This document shows positions 49,579 to 61,907 of a stretch of DNA of 64,000 nucleotides, piece by piece. The position numbers and the translations under genes are program-made. How positions within the stretch are numbered: the first letter of the stretch is position 1; each line of letters opens with the position of its first letter. Source of the stretch: Spongilla lacustris. Its lineage: Eukaryota > Porifera > Demospongiae > Spongillida > Spongillidae. The stretch covers positions 10,225,734 through 10,289,733 of the forward strand of contig OX442420.1 in the NCBI GenBank assembly GCA_949361645.1, in the 5' to 3' direction. Under the pieces are notes generated by a model. That model was not told where the DNA came from, did no database searches, and saw only the letters and a list, made by a program, of their open reading frames with translations.

Positions 49579-51494
49579 AGGGTGTATAACCTCCCCTGAA
49601 TAATGAAAATCGATTTTCCCAAATACTTTAAAAACACTAATCGATTTTTCAGGTTTTTCCGGATCTGAAAATCGATTTTTCCAAATACTTGAAAAAAGAA
49701 AATCGATTTTTCCGAATAGGTTTTGACAATTTGCCAGCCAAATACCTAGGTTATTCAGGTTTTCTGCTCATTGAGCCACCTAAATGTACACATCACATCA
49801 GATACCCTTGTACAGCTAAACCATATCACCAGATGCCCTCAGCACACAAGCATGCTTACCCCCATCACACCAGTGCCCTCATGTGGCACACAACCATAGC
49901 TAACCCCATCACACAACCACAGCTACCTCCATCACACCAGACACCCTCCTACAACTACCCACATTACACCAGATCAGTACAGCATGCATCCACAGCTACC
50001 CACATCACACCAGATGCACTCAGCACACAACCACAGCTACCGACATAAGCCTAAATCGCTTGGCCTAACCACATCCCTAGATGGGTGTGTCCTGACCTAA
50101 GTTAGCGTGGCCACGCTGAGGTCTGCCTACACATCGCACTTAAGAGTAGAACCACAGGTGAAGTTTACGCACCACCAGCCATACAGCCTCCATTTCACCA
50201 TCGCGTACTAGTAACTAAGTAGGCCTATAATTGCGATCGCGGCAATAGGTCTATCACTATCAGCTCAGAGAGATTGATGCAAGAAACCAGCTACTGTACT
50301 TCGAAATGCACTAAGCGAACTAACTTTGATTTGTAGCTGGAGCTGTCCGTCGTCATGACTCGTGAAGAGGGAGACCTGTTGGCTAGTTCGAATTACCAAG
50401 GACACTTAGTTATTACATGGACTGGAAACCAATAAATTCATGTCGCCATCCTCATTGCTCATGAATTATTAATGAGTCAGTACATGTACACGACGATGTG
50501 ACTGTTGTAGTGCATCAGAAAACTGGGACTTGACTGGGGTGCCGTGACGTTCTTTTTTGTTATGTATAAACCATTCTTCGCTAATTTTGGCATCGCTAAT
50601 TCAAAATGAGCAATGAACCAATAATTAATAAACATCAGTTCAAAGTAATGTATAGAAATAAATACAGGTTCAGTCATCATGTAAATATAATCTCGAGTTA
50701 GAGAAACCATCCTGGTATACTGTGGAACGCTAAATAAGGCCATAACTATTACCATATTTGCAGAGGCCTGACAAAGAGAACATGCGCATCGTTCGATTAA
50801 AATCGTTTGCCCTTTCTGTAAGAAACATCCTTTCCAATACAAACTAACATACGAGTTGTATCATACCATTAAGCGTTGGAAACACCTTTCAAAACAAATG
50901 TCTGCTCATCGGTGTGTCCAGGAGCCTAACCACAGTAGCATAGCAAGGCAAAACACGCACGTAGAAGCTAATCTTTAAGACTTATAACGGATTTACCTCA
51001 ACAAAAGAACAGCTTTCTGTAACTGTAAGTCACTCCAAAGCTAAGACGACTTCACAAAACCCTTTGTTTGTCCGAAAAATCTGGGAACGAGGCGCAACGA
51101 GGATTGCGACAATTTATAGTATTACGTTACGCGGCGGTTTCCAGTACTCAGTCCATGAAATAATTAAGTGTCCTTGGAATTACTAAACTGCATCTGATCT
51201 CGTCCCCACGTAAATATAAATAATAATTATACTAACAACAGTGACGTTAATTAACCAATTAGAAGTAATTACATGTAATATCGTAAACGCGTATCCGGAT
51301 ATCGTCATAAAAAGGTGCGAATTGTCGATGCGGACGACGAATACCTAAGTACCTCCGAATGGAGATTCACAAACCGGTTATTTCGAATAGAACAAATCCA
51401 ATAATCGATTTTTCCGAGTAATGCTAAATTACGGATAGGTTTTTGCGAATATCCGAATAACCCGAATAACCTGATAACCGGTTACACACCCTCT
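49579..51494. mobile_element. possible nested hAT-like non-autonomous element
   Basis: The left edge agggtgtataacc and the right edge ggttacacaccct are inverted. Just outside are tcagagct (49571-49578) and tcaaagct (51495-51502), an imperfect 8-bp duplication as expected for hAT. The sub-ends share repeated atcgatttttcc blocks. No transposase. The exact right border is uncertain by about 2 bp. Confidence 0.4.
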
Positions 51495-52609
51495 TCAAAG
51501 CTGCTCATACAATTCATTTATGCCTTCGTGAAAGAGTTTGCCGTTAAATTCTTCAGTTGCACACCGTCGTGTATACGTACGTACACCTGATTTCTCATAA
51601 AGGGGGGAAAAAAGTGGGGTTACTTAGTTCTGCCAGTGCATGTAGCTGTGCACAATACACCTAGTATAGTGATTCTAACACGCATTCCTCAACCTTATAT
51701 CCAAGCCCAGATGCGCACACACACCAGCTGAAGACTCATTGTACAAAACATGTGCTCCCATCACCTGATATCTACAGCTGCACATTCACATACACCCCTT
51801 ACCATCTTTATCGATCTACATGCTTGCGCCTCCATATTCTGCTGGGAGCATATTTCCTGTCTAATTCGTTCCTCAAACGACAGAAAAATGTATTAGTCTT
51901 TATACTGTAAGCGATAAACGCTTACGTCATGGTGGGTCTAGGTACGAGACTATGCGGGATTATAATTTTATCTGTATAAAAATTTACACGCGGAACGGAT
52001 GTCACGTGCATCAGGCGACCTTTCCAGAAGCCTATAAATTCGAGGCTGCGATGAATAAAATGCCACCGGTACAAGTGCGGGCCAATATAAATATCTCCGC
52101 CGAAACGCGTCTGTTGCAGTTTTGCTCGTTGTTGGGCTTCGCCGTGAGATACGCGGGACTGTCTATTGCAGTGAGTTGCGTGTTCGTGTTCTGTCGTCGG
52201 CTCCGTGCGTGTTTTGGGTGTTGCCTTCCCTGTACTTCCCCTCTCGTAGCTTCCCCTGCGTGCCGTTCTTCCTGTGTGCGTCCGTTGCAGCGGCTTGTTA
52301 AAATACGCAAACTTTATTTAATGCCCACCGTTATCTTTTGTGTTGATTAAAAAGCTTCCCCTCCTACGTAGTCTCCCATTGCAAGGCCGTAGTAACTAAG
52401 GGGGAGGGGGCTTAAGCACCCCCAAAATTTTGGGCCAGCATATTATTTATAAAAAGATGCTATAATATATTACTCGGTAGCGGTACATAGTACATGTACC
52501 ACAAACGGACATAAAAATAAGTAAAAAAGTTCCATACACATGGCATGGGGCATTGAGAAGGGTGTGGATGAAGAGACAAGGGCAGGTCAGGTGGGAAGAA
52601 TGTGTAGGA

Positions 52610-53143
52610 CAGGGTTCGTACGGGTCAGGGAAAGTAATGGAAAACTGAAATATCAGGGAAAACTATTTGTCACTGGAAAGTCAGGGATAGTCAGGAAAGA
52701 TCTATATAAGTCAGGAAAAATTGCGCGAAAACGAGCTAGCATAAAACTGAATGGCACGCTAAGCGTGCCATTCAGTTTTATGCTAGCTGGCTAACTGCTC
52801 TGTACGAGTATACGCACACGTACGTGGCCAATAACGCGCGTATTAATTAGAGTCACGATTGTTTTACTGGTTTAATAATTCCATTACAAGCGCATACCAA
52901 CACCTGAACTGTCAACGTGAGCGTTAGCAGTCGATAGCTATGCCAAAAACATCAAAGAAAACTTACTTTGATGAGTTATGGCTGAAAGAAGAAAAATTTG
53001 GACTGTGGTTACAACAGGTTCCGAACGACTGTACATGTTTTACGTACAAACTTTGCTCGAAGGTCTTGAAGCTGTCCAACATGGGCATTGAACCCATCAA
53101 GAGCCACGAATCCACGAATCAAATGCAAAGCATCGTGTTTTAG
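52610..53143 (+). mobile_element. hAT-like transposon remnant with BED-type zinc-finger fragment
   Basis: Starts with a hAT-like terminus cagggttcgtacgg at about 52611 and short direct repeats of gtcaggaaa type. An open frame 52940-53143 (67 codons) resembles the N-terminal finger of hAT-type transposases: a W-L-x(n) start, CTCF/C-S-K spacing and LSNMGIEPIKSHES. The rest of the transposase is absent. It lies about 10 kb from any host gene model. Confidence 0.5.
52734..52788. repeat. perfect 27-bp inverted repeat, 1-nt loop
   Basis: agctagcataaaactgaatg and the next seven bases are followed by one A and then the exact reverse complement. Confidence 0.9.
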
Positions 53144-53249
53144 CGGCGGTTACGGTTGCCGCTAAGTTTTCTTCAGCCCTCGCATTGTCAGGTGAGCCAC
53201 AATCACACACTTTAAGTTCCAGTACAGAGTTGTCAATTACTGCAACTCA

Positions 53250-53560
53250 CACAACACTCGATCCACGCACAACACTCTTCCCTCCTATGTGCGTACCTTG
53301 TTGGACACACAACACTCCCTCTGCACATAACACTCTTCCCTCCTATGTGTTTACCTTATGTGTGCACATGTGCAACACTTCCTCTGCACTCAACACTCTT
53401 CCCTCCTATGTGTGTACCTTGTGTGTGCACACAACACTCCCTCCTCACACAACACTCTTCCCTCCCTTGTGTGTGCCTCCGCACACAACACTGTGTTGCT
53501 TTCTTGTGTTTCGCATAATACTTCCCAGCACATAACACTATGTCCCTCACCTGTGTGTGC
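53250..53560. repeat. degenerate cacacaacactcttccctcc repeat
   Basis: Irregular units built of cacaacactcttccctcctatgtg-like blocks. No gene. Confidence 0.8.
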
Positions 53561-53667
53561 ACACAATCAAATGTACTATCCACCCCTTTGTACATGTCCC
53601 CCTCCCCAGGCACACCCCTTCTGCACATCATAAGGAACACAGTGGTTAGGGGGAGGGGCAAGGGGCT

Positions 53668-53762
53668 ATTGCTATGTGCCTATGTGCTATGTGCCTGTGT
53701 GCTATGTGCCTGTGTGCTATGTGCCTGTGTGCTATGTGCCTGTGTGCTATGTGCCTACATTA
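53668..53762. repeat. 15-bp tandem repeat
   Basis: Six copies of ctatgtgcctgtgtg with small changes. Confidence 0.9.
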
Positions 53763-54155
53763 CCAGGCGTAGTACTTACTAATAAAAGTTGGATGTGCAC
53801 ACCTTCTCTTTATTTGTTCTCCATGTTTATAGCATCCATTTCTTCCCCGTAGTCACTGATGGCTGAAGTTGTGACTACCCTCGCACTATCTGAGTTATCT
53901 AAGCTGGGCTATTACCTCATCTTGGCTTAGATATTGTTTGTGTATATAGTCTATTCATGTTTGCCTAATACATTCATGAGGTGACGCCCTTCAAACGGTA
54001 ATACTTATCTGAATAGAATCGGCCTCCTACATGTACTCGATCGCTAACATTTTACTGCTCTGGACGTAGAATAACAGAAGGCACACTTCTATCAACACTG
54101 TATGAGTGCAAACGAAGCTTAGTTGTAGTTGCATCTGGTTTATAATGATTACGTA

Positions 54156-54306
54156 TGTAAGTGGCCAACAGGTACGATAGTGACAGCAGTTAATAGCACT
54201 TGCAATCACGCGTAACAACTGAACTAAATACAAAAATAGGTACTTATGTATTAGATGTCACACGACACTGAAGGTCTTTCTGTGCAAGCGCATGCAGCTC
54301 GTTACA
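54156..54306 (-). repeat. 3' LTR (relative to element)
   Basis: 151 bp, identical to 59327-59477 except one T/C difference near its end. Confidence 0.95.
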
Positions 54307-54308
54307 CT

Positions 54309-55202
54309 GCTCCCCCTTGTTCGAGGTACGGTCCATAATGGTCTGGGTGTTGGCGTTGCCTTGCTGGGTAGAGTCGCTCGTCCACTGTTAACTCTGCTGG
54401 GACAGGGGTTTGTGGTCTAGGCACTTGTATCTCCTCTTGATTTTCATCCATGGCATCTGGCAGTTCATCATCTTCATCATCCGTAAGGAGGGTGTCGTCT
54501 GCACGTTGGTACGTGTATGCTGATTGATCTGAATGACTTGCAGGTGGGACGTCTGGCAATGAGTTCCCTGCCGTCAACTTCCTTCTGTTTGATGTAGGCG
54601 GTGGTAGCTCCGCCTCCAGAGTGTTGGGTGCACAGGGTTTCAACCTGTCGAAATGTACAATTTGACATTTCCCGCTATTCCTGCTTGGCTTGATCTTGTA
54701 TGTGGTGATCCCGATCTTATCGACCACTACAAATGGTCCTTTCCAAGGGTGGTGGAGTTTCCTGCTGTGTCCACGGGGAACTACAGGAGAGAACAACCAA
54801 ACCAGATCACCTTTTTCATAAGGTCTGCCATGAGCCTTCTTGTCATATATAGCTTTCTGCCTCTGGTGCTCCATCTCACATTGTTCTCTCACAAGGGCGT
54901 AGGCGCTCTGAAGTCCCTCCCACAGCTGATGCACATATGCAGGGACTTCCTTTTCCTGCCCTTTATTTACGGGAAACTTAAGGTCAATAGGGATGGTCGC
55001 CTGACGGCCCATCATTAAAAAGAAAGGACTATAACCTGTAGATGAGTGAATACTAGTATTGTACGCAAAGCACAACTTACGTATATACACTTTCCAGTCA
55101 GCTGGGTGATCGTTAACTGTAGTGGTCAACATGTCGAGGAGTGTACGGTTGAAACGCTCAACCATGCCGTTTCCTTGGGGTCTGTAATTGCAATTGAACA
55201 TG
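54309..55202 (-). pseudogene. retrotransposon integrase C-terminal part
   Basis: Begins at the conserved PQGNGMVERFNRTLLD, continues with KKAHGRPYEKGDLVWL and ends in an acidic, Pro-rich tail close to the 3' LTR. Confidence 0.8.
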
Positions 55203-55644
55203 CGTAGAACTGGTTTCCATAGTTTTAAAATGGCGGATTGGACGAAACAAATGGCTGATAAAGATTTGGGGAGAGGAATCGATACAAGTGCAACTGGAAA
55301 GCTGTAAAAAAAATCAACTGGTGTACAACAAGATCGGTACTGAGGCCATTTGAGGTGTATTGGATGGCCATTGCCATAATATTGTGTATGTTACGAGAAA
55401 AACGAGAAAATATAATCGCTCTCCTTTTGTGCCTCTGATGCCTCCTTTTCTCGATTGCACGGAATGTTGTAAACAAGTCATCCATTTTGATTTCTGGCAA
55501 TGATTGTAGTTAATTACGGAATTGCTTTTAAAAAACCATTCTATACCACATAGCCACAAACGCGTGTAAACGTTACTCGATAACAGTGCCGTACCGTGCC
55601 ATGCTGAGCCGTTCCGTACCGCGCCATCGTGTAAACGCGGTAAT
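55203..55644. other. foreign 440-bp segment replacing integrase core
   Basis: Neither strand has integrase similarity here. The catalytic residues expected between the two flanking integrase parts are missing. The right part has short direct repeats of cgtgtaaacg and gccgt/accg blocks. It could be a small nested element combined with a deletion. Confidence 0.55.
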
Positions 55645-56070
55645 AGTGAAGCAATCTGCAGCCACTAGAACGTATTTACTCCCTTTCTCAGTAATTGGCA
55701 GTGGGCCCATTATGTCTACACAGACAATCTGCATTGGGTAGCCAGTTCGCAAGGACTGCAATTTTGCCCTATTTTTAGGGGCGGGTGACTTCCGCATTGC
55801 ACATCTAGCACATGCCCTACACCACTCTCTCACTCTTTCACTACACCCTGGCCAGTAAAAACGCTCCTTCAGTCGTCCTAACATCTTCCCTTCCTCCAAA
55901 TGGCCCCCTGCAGCCCCTTCGTGGATATCTTTCAACACAGTTTGATGAAGACTATATGGTACAATTAACTGGAGCACATCTCTACCTTCCAACTGTTTTC
56001 TCCACAACTTGTCGTCTTTTATGAGCAAACATTCCCATTGTTGCAAAAGCAATTTACTTTCCCTTCCCAA
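55645..56070 (-). pseudogene. retrotransposon integrase N-terminal part
   Basis: The H2C2 zinc finger (HEGAAGGHLEEGKM ... CRACARCAMRK) and the first strands of the catalytic core (DIMGPLP). Homology stops at about 55645. Confidence 0.8.
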
Positions 56071-56075
56071 AATAC

Positions 56076-56541
56076 TTAGCTCATCGTGGGATGGTTTTTT
56101 ACTGCTTGGTACACAGGCCCGACAATAGGGTCCTCCATTTGTAAACGAGTTACCTCCTCTGGGGTATGGGTTTGAAACGACAACACCGATACAGCTTCGG
56201 CAGTGATGGGTCCGGCTTCAGCTGCCACCTCTTCCTGTGTTTCATCACTGCGACCGGGGAAGTCGCGACAGGGCGTCAGCATTGCTATGTTGAGAGCCCC
56301 GTCTATGAACCACAGCAAAGTCGTACTCAGCCAGTCTCTCCAACCAGCGGGCGACCTGTCCTTCCGGCTCCTTAAAGTCTCTTATCCAGACGAGAGATCC
56401 ATGGTCTGTTCTCAGGGTGAACTGTCGACCGAGGAGATACTGGCGAAAGTGCTGGACAAACTCAACGATTGCCAGCAGTTCTCTACGGGTCACACAGTAC
56501 CGCCGCTCCTGTCTGCTAAGAGAACGACTTGCATAGGCCAA
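56076..56541 (-). pseudogene. retrotransposon RNase H remnant and linker
   Basis: Matches to Ty3/gypsy RNase H (AYASRSLSRQERRY, REL, LRTDHGSLVW, NADALSRLPR). Separated from the reverse transcriptase frame by the defect near 56600, and split further near 56250. Confidence 0.75.
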
Positions 56542-58485
56542 TCACACATTCTGACTGATCATCATTAACTTGCGATTATACTGCTCTGATTCCGCAATCG
56601 CTAGCATCTGTGTCTGCTTCGAGTAGTCAGGGTATGCCAGCACAGTGGAGGACGTTAAACACTTACGCAGTTTGTCAAAGGCTAGCTGGCAGGTCTCAGT
56701 CCATTCAAAAATGGCGTTTTCCGTTGATCTGTGCAGTGGCTTTGCAATATCGGCAAAATGTTTAATAAATCTTCTATAGTAGTTTGCCAATCCGAGGAAT
56801 TGCTGAATCTCACGCTTTGACTGCGGAGTAGGCCACTTCGAGATCACCTCTGTCTTGCTTGGATCAGTAGAAATCCCCCTGCTGGACACTACATGCCCCA
56901 AGAATGACACCTGCTGTTGGCAGAAATTACATTTGGCTGGCTTGAGCTTCAGCCCCGCCCCCCTAAGCCGCATCAACACACTGCTAATGTTGCGTAAATG
57001 GTCGTCAAATGTACTTCCTACAATAATAATATCATCAAAGTACACCAAACAGCTGGACCATTTAAGGCCACCCAGTAAACGATCCATCAAACGCTGATAG
57101 GTGGCAGGGGCATTACAGAGGCCAAAGGGCATTACCTTGAACTGATAGAGCCCATCAAAGGTCGTAAATGCCGTCTTTGCTCTGTTTTCAGGGGCCACTT
57201 CCACCTGCCAATATCCGCTCGCCAGATCCAGGGTACTAAAAAACTCTGATCCACCCAACATATCCAGTGTGTCGTCAACACGAGGAAGAGGGTACGCGTC
57301 TTTCCTGGTGATCGCGTTCACTTTTCTATAGTCCACACAAAATCGTAGGGACCCATCTTTCTTCTTCGCTAGGATGATTGGAGAAGACCAAGGTCCTTCC
57401 GAGGGTTCGACAACCCCGCTATGAAGCATTTCCTGTAAGAGACGACGCACTTCCTCTCTACGCGCTTGGGGAACTCGTCGGGGAGGAAGGTGAACTGGAG
57501 CTGCATTGCCTGTATCGATGCGATGTTGCAATACAGACGTACGACCTAGATCACTGCTTGCGAAAGAAAAAACATCAGCATATTCCTGTAACAATGCAAA
57601 CATTCGCTCCTTCTCGACTGCACTGACATGTTCCCCCACCTTGGACACCAATGACCAGAGGACTTCCTGGTCTGCTGGTGATACCTCTCCCGACATGTTC
57701 ACTGTTGAGACATTTGATATCGAGTCACACTCAACACGCTCCATCATGGCTAGCTCCGCCCCTTTCTTCAAAAGAATGCTACAATCTCGAGGATTAAGGA
57801 TGCAAACTGGAATTAGCCCATTGTTGGGACATACAATGACACCATGTGGCATTTTTGGATTGTTTTCCACCATCCATACACCTGCGATTGAATCTTTACT
57901 ATCAGTAGGCTTCAGCATGATCTCCATCTCGCTTTCCGGTGGAACAATTACTTTCTGGGTTGTAACGAGGCGCGCAGTCCCTGATTGCTGGCTCTCTACT
58001 GCATTGCCATCGTTCTGCATACCTACAGAAAGGTTTACGCGTGGGAATTTTAGCACTTTGTTTTCGCAATCAATCACACAATGATGACGTTCGATGAAAT
58101 CAAGACCCAAGATAGCATCAACCAATAGGTCACCTGATACAATGAAGGTCCCCTCAAATGGAATACTCCCGATAGACACATGAGCATGTACACATCCCTT
58201 AACACACAATGGGGCGCCATTAACACCAACAAGCTTTTTTCCCGTCCATTGTTGAAGCACAATAGGCAAGCCCGTAGTGTTTATCCTTCTCCAGATGTCC
58301 GTACTCAGTAGGGATATAGCAGCCCCAGTGTCTACCAGGAGTTGCAGGGGTATAGAGCCAATTAATCCGTGCACGCGATAGCTGGCACCGCTAGAGACAG
58401 ATAGAGTAGGCACAGTTAGCACACTTATATGTTTCTGGGTCTGGGCCGCCTGAGTCATATGTCCTCGCTCGCACGGCTGGCCCAC
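56542..58485 (-). pseudogene. retrotransposon pol, protease and reverse transcriptase part
   Basis: An aspartic protease with LLVDTGAAISLL near the N-terminus, then reverse transcriptase with the LVYFDDIIIVG active site. The frame is lost around 56600, where the first RNase H acidic motif falls into a different frame followed by an in-frame stop. Confidence 0.85.
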
Positions 58486-58553
58486 GCCGACGAGGGGTTG
58501 AAGTTTCCCTGATGCTTTTCAATTGGGATTCTGACGACTCCAACATCTCCTAG

Positions 58554-59309
58554 CTATATGCCCTCCTTCCCGCAGTTCCAACAGGTCAGTGCCGCAGTAG
58601 CCTTCCGTCCATGAACTTCGTCAGCCTGTGGTTTATGTGTACGCGAGTCAGAGTGAGCGCTTACCATTTGCACTTCGAGCCTTTCCAGCCTCTCGTTCAA
58701 CTGTTTGAGAGCTGCTGACAACGGTTCATTTTCCGCAACTAATGAAACCACAGAGATGGTGGGCATAGGGTCAGTTCGTGTAGAACTGGCAGTGCTGATA
58801 CTCCCGAGGTAGGACTCTAATTCAATAGTAGCAACCACCGTAGCTTGCACCGTTTCCGGACGTTTCTGTCTTACTCCGAGAGCAACCTGCGGATTATCTA
58901 TGTGAGAAAGATATTGGGTTAGTGCCAGTCGTTCTCGCGCTTTTTCTTCCAGGTCTCCGTAAGCTTTGTTCGCCAGCGTCCTTAGGGTGTCCCCGTAGGA
59001 GGCCCAATCTTCGCCTTTATGTCTCGCTCGGGTGTGGAGTTCAGCGACGTACAATTCTTTTTTGCTATCGGGTTCGAAACGCTGTTTTAAAGCTTTGATA
59101 CACTCACCATAGTTATCCCGCACACTTCCCGACAGTTTGCGGACTGCCGTCTGCGCCTTGGCGGTGAGCCGGACTCTGAGCCACTTCAGCTTCTCGGCGT
59201 TGCTCTCCCACTTGTTTACGGCTGCCACACTCTCGAAATGCTCCAGCCATTCTGTCCAGTTTTGAGACTTACCGGCAAACAATTCGAGGAGTAGTGGCTT
59301 CCCGGACAT
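58554..59309 (-). pseudogene. retrotransposon gag, broken in zinc knuckle
   Basis: About 250 codons with the helical capsid-like region of Ty3/gypsy gag (WTEWLEHFES, WLRVRLTAKAQ) and the start of a CCHC zinc knuckle (CWNCGKEG). The frame ends within the knuckle, and the remaining knuckle residues are in another frame, so a one-base loss or a programmed shift is possible. Confidence 0.8.
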
Positions 59310-59326
59310 GATGCCGACTACGCCAG

Positions 59327-59477
59327 TGTAAGTGGCCAACAGGTACGATAGTGACAGCAGTTAATAGCACTTGCAATCACGCGTAACAACTGAACTAAAT
59401 ACAAAAATAGGTACTTATGTATTAGATGTCACACGACACTGAAGGTCTTTCTGCGCAAGCGCATGCAGCTCGTTACA
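59327..59477 (-). repeat. 5' LTR (relative to element)
   Basis: 151 bp. The gag start lies just inside it on the minus strand. Confidence 0.95.
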
Positions 59478-59481
59478 CGTA

Positions 59482-61900
59482 CATGCCCCACTCCAGCTGT
59501 CTGCGATCGCTCTTACGCAACATTCAATTATGTAAGGTAATTTTGTCTGTGAAAGCAGACCGTGGTAATTTATCGGTTAAACTGGTGCATGAATTTACAT
59601 GTGCATAATGATGATACAGATATGTTAAACCTACGAGCAGTGGCAAATGACTTCGTAAGCCACAATGTACTTGTTTTTCTATGTATGTATGTATCTTATT
59701 ATTATGTGCATGTATTTTGCAATTAATATTCCTTTGAGTTGATGAAAAATAAATAAATAATTGAAGCCGCCACACTGCATTTGGGACATTTGTTTCATAA
59801 ATGTACATTTTAGTGCCATACGTACTTATGCATCATTTTATCATGACTCATAAATTTTAATTAGCCACCCCAAATTTTTGTGTTTGACTTCGGCCATGCA
59901 TTGTTAAATGTTGGTTGTACTTCGGTTTTTTCCCCCTCCCCCTGATTTTGTAATTTGTTACATACTGCTGAACCTAAACTAAACTACGCCCAGCTAAATA
60001 GGTGTACCCAAAACTAAGTCCAGATAGATGGAGGAACAGTTGGCTGACTTGCTAACAAATCCAGCTGTATCACCTTAGTATTTATTCCCAAATCTTTCCT
60101 TTTAATCTCCTCCCCTCCCCTCCACTTAATTCGTAATTTGTAAACTTACTTAACATACTGCTGAACCTAAGCTAAACTAAGCCCAGATAGATGGGCGTAC
60201 CCTAAACTACTAAGCCCAGCTAGATAGGCGTACCCTACGCTAAGCCCAGCTAACAGTCTGCCGATCCGCTAACAAATCCAGCTGGTCCGCCTTAGTGCTT
60301 ACTCCCAAAGATTTTCTATTTAATTTTAAAGCACACCCAAACACTTCCCCCCCCCCTTCCTTCCCTTAAACACCTTATTCTTTTTATTTACATTATACTC
60401 TTAACACCAGTTCCGTGAGAATTTGACACTTTCTGTTGAACCGACTTTCTTAAGATTAGTAGGAACGCCACCAATTGTCTGGAAAAGCATACGTATAGAT
60501 AGTTTAACTATCGCCTAGACATTTGTCGTAGTCTGCCGGACACTTCTCTGTATACTTTCAAAGTGACGCAGTTTTAGTTTTTTTGGTCATGAAACGTTGC
60601 GAAGGACACTTTTTCCTAGGCAATCTTGAGCCATAATTAATACTAATTTAAGAACGATTAGAAGGCTAAAATAGATTTCGTGTTGGCGGGTAGCTCAGTT
60701 CTTGTACAAAACGCACGTACAGTTGTTTACCTTGTTCAAGAACTTGCGTACATAATCGACCTTTTCATTTAAGGGTGCAAGGAATGCAATTAGTGTTGAT
60801 TACACGTGACGTCAACGTTCGGAGTACATTCTTTGCTCGTTTGGCTATGGTGTGCGTGTATTTTCGCGTGTATTCTTGCGTTGTTGGCTTAATAGTTGGC
60901 GTCAAATTTGAGGTAAGAATGATGAATGCAGTATGGAGGACCCCTCCAGGGACATGCTGTGATCTTGCTTCGCATTCTCATTCAAAGTGTCTGAAGGATA
61001 GCGTCTAGTGAATGCATTAGTGAAAAACCCAGTACTTCGGCTGAACTAACACAAGACGATATACCCGGTCATCACTAAATGAGCCATTCCATGGTATTCT
61101 AAAAGTGCGCACTTTCACACCTACGCAGGCATATGGATCGGATGGTAGATTCCAGGAAGCAATAGTGCACTTCTTCTCACTTAAAAAAGTATTCGTGACA
61201 AGCTACCACTGTAACAAGGAACTGAAAAACGCATTCGGCGAATGTACTCCAGATGTAACGTCACTTCTAATTATGACGTCACGTTGACGCGCAAACAATC
61301 CAGGGCCTTAAATGAAAAGGTCCATTATAGATGATAGTTGTCTGGGTACGAGATGATCAATAACCGGACGGGAACGAACAACGGGAGAAATATTAGGCTC
61401 ACGTGCTGTATATTTTATAGCAGCATATTACACAAAAGCAACTATATAGTGACATAAGTGTGTAACTGAAACCTGCGTAACGTCAAATAATGCTTACATG
61501 TGGCCAACATTAGACGTTTGGACCTGTGCATGACTAATATTGGGTTCGGTTTCGAGATACAAAGAAATTTTAGTGTCTGTTTCTACGCTAATATGATAGA
61601 TGACTGCCAGAAATTTTACAGCCGCTAGCAATTTGATCCAGATGAACATTACTATGCTGTTTTAAAACTCAGAAACCTTGTCAGAAAAGTGTCCCATTTC
61701 TGTTAACAGCCTTACCTCTTGACTTCCAACTAACCTAGGTACTCAGCGGAAGTAGTTGCAAGGCTGGCAGTAGCTTGAAACGTCGTTTAAGGTGTTGAAC
61801 TACTTAATAACTTAGTACACCAGTATTTGTGGCAATTGGTACCGTTCCGACTAATTTTCCAAATGTGAGTTCGACGAAATAGGCTTGACCGAGACTTCCC
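59482..61900. other. gene-free stretch
   Basis: No supportable gene. About 59930-60110 and 60112-60320 are two diverged copies of a ~190-bp unit (both contain ctgctgaacctaa and gctaacaaatccagct). A MITE-like element lies at 60752-61329. Confidence 0.6.
60752..61329. mobile_element. possible MITE, about 580 bp
   Basis: The ends are inverted: ataatcgaccttttcattta on the left and its near reverse complement taaatgaaaaggtccattat on the right. Weaker inverted matches continue inside (cacgtgacgtcaacg and cgtcacgttgacg). No coding capacity. Confidence 0.45.
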
Positions 61901-61907
61901 CTAGGTG

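Larger units (their letters stand above)
49225..51950. mobile_element. TIR element, 2.73 kb, TA target duplication, no transposase
   Basis: The ends are inverted: gtctcgtacccagacacacc from 49225 and its near-perfect reverse complement ending ggtacgagac at 51950, about 47 bp long with few mismatches. Both sides are flanked by TA. TA duplication with TIRs fits a Tc1/mariner-like or related superfamily. No long transposase frame is inside, so it is non-autonomous or emptied by nested insertions. Confidence 0.65.
54156..59477 (-). mobile_element. Ty3/gypsy-type LTR retrotransposon, defective, 5.3 kb
   Basis: Full element on the minus strand with 151-bp LTRs (54156-54306 and 59327-59477) that begin tg and end ca and differ at one base. 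The 4-bp flanks cgta (54152-54155 and 59478-59481) look like a target duplication. Next to the 5' LTR a tggcgtagtcggca stretch fits a primer-binding site. The order gag, protease, reverse transcriptase, RNase H, integrase is typical of Ty3/gypsy. Frameshifts, a stop in RNase H and a replaced integrase core show this copy is not functional. Confidence 0.92.

Noticed and set aside
51952..52350. 132-codon open frame
   Set aside because: Starts at the edge of the TIR element, no recognisable domain and odd composition. Not supportable as a gene.
58549..58600. Programmed frameshift between gag and pol
   Set aside because: The frame is lost inside the zinc knuckle rather than after it, and other parts of the element are also broken, so simple decay is more likely.
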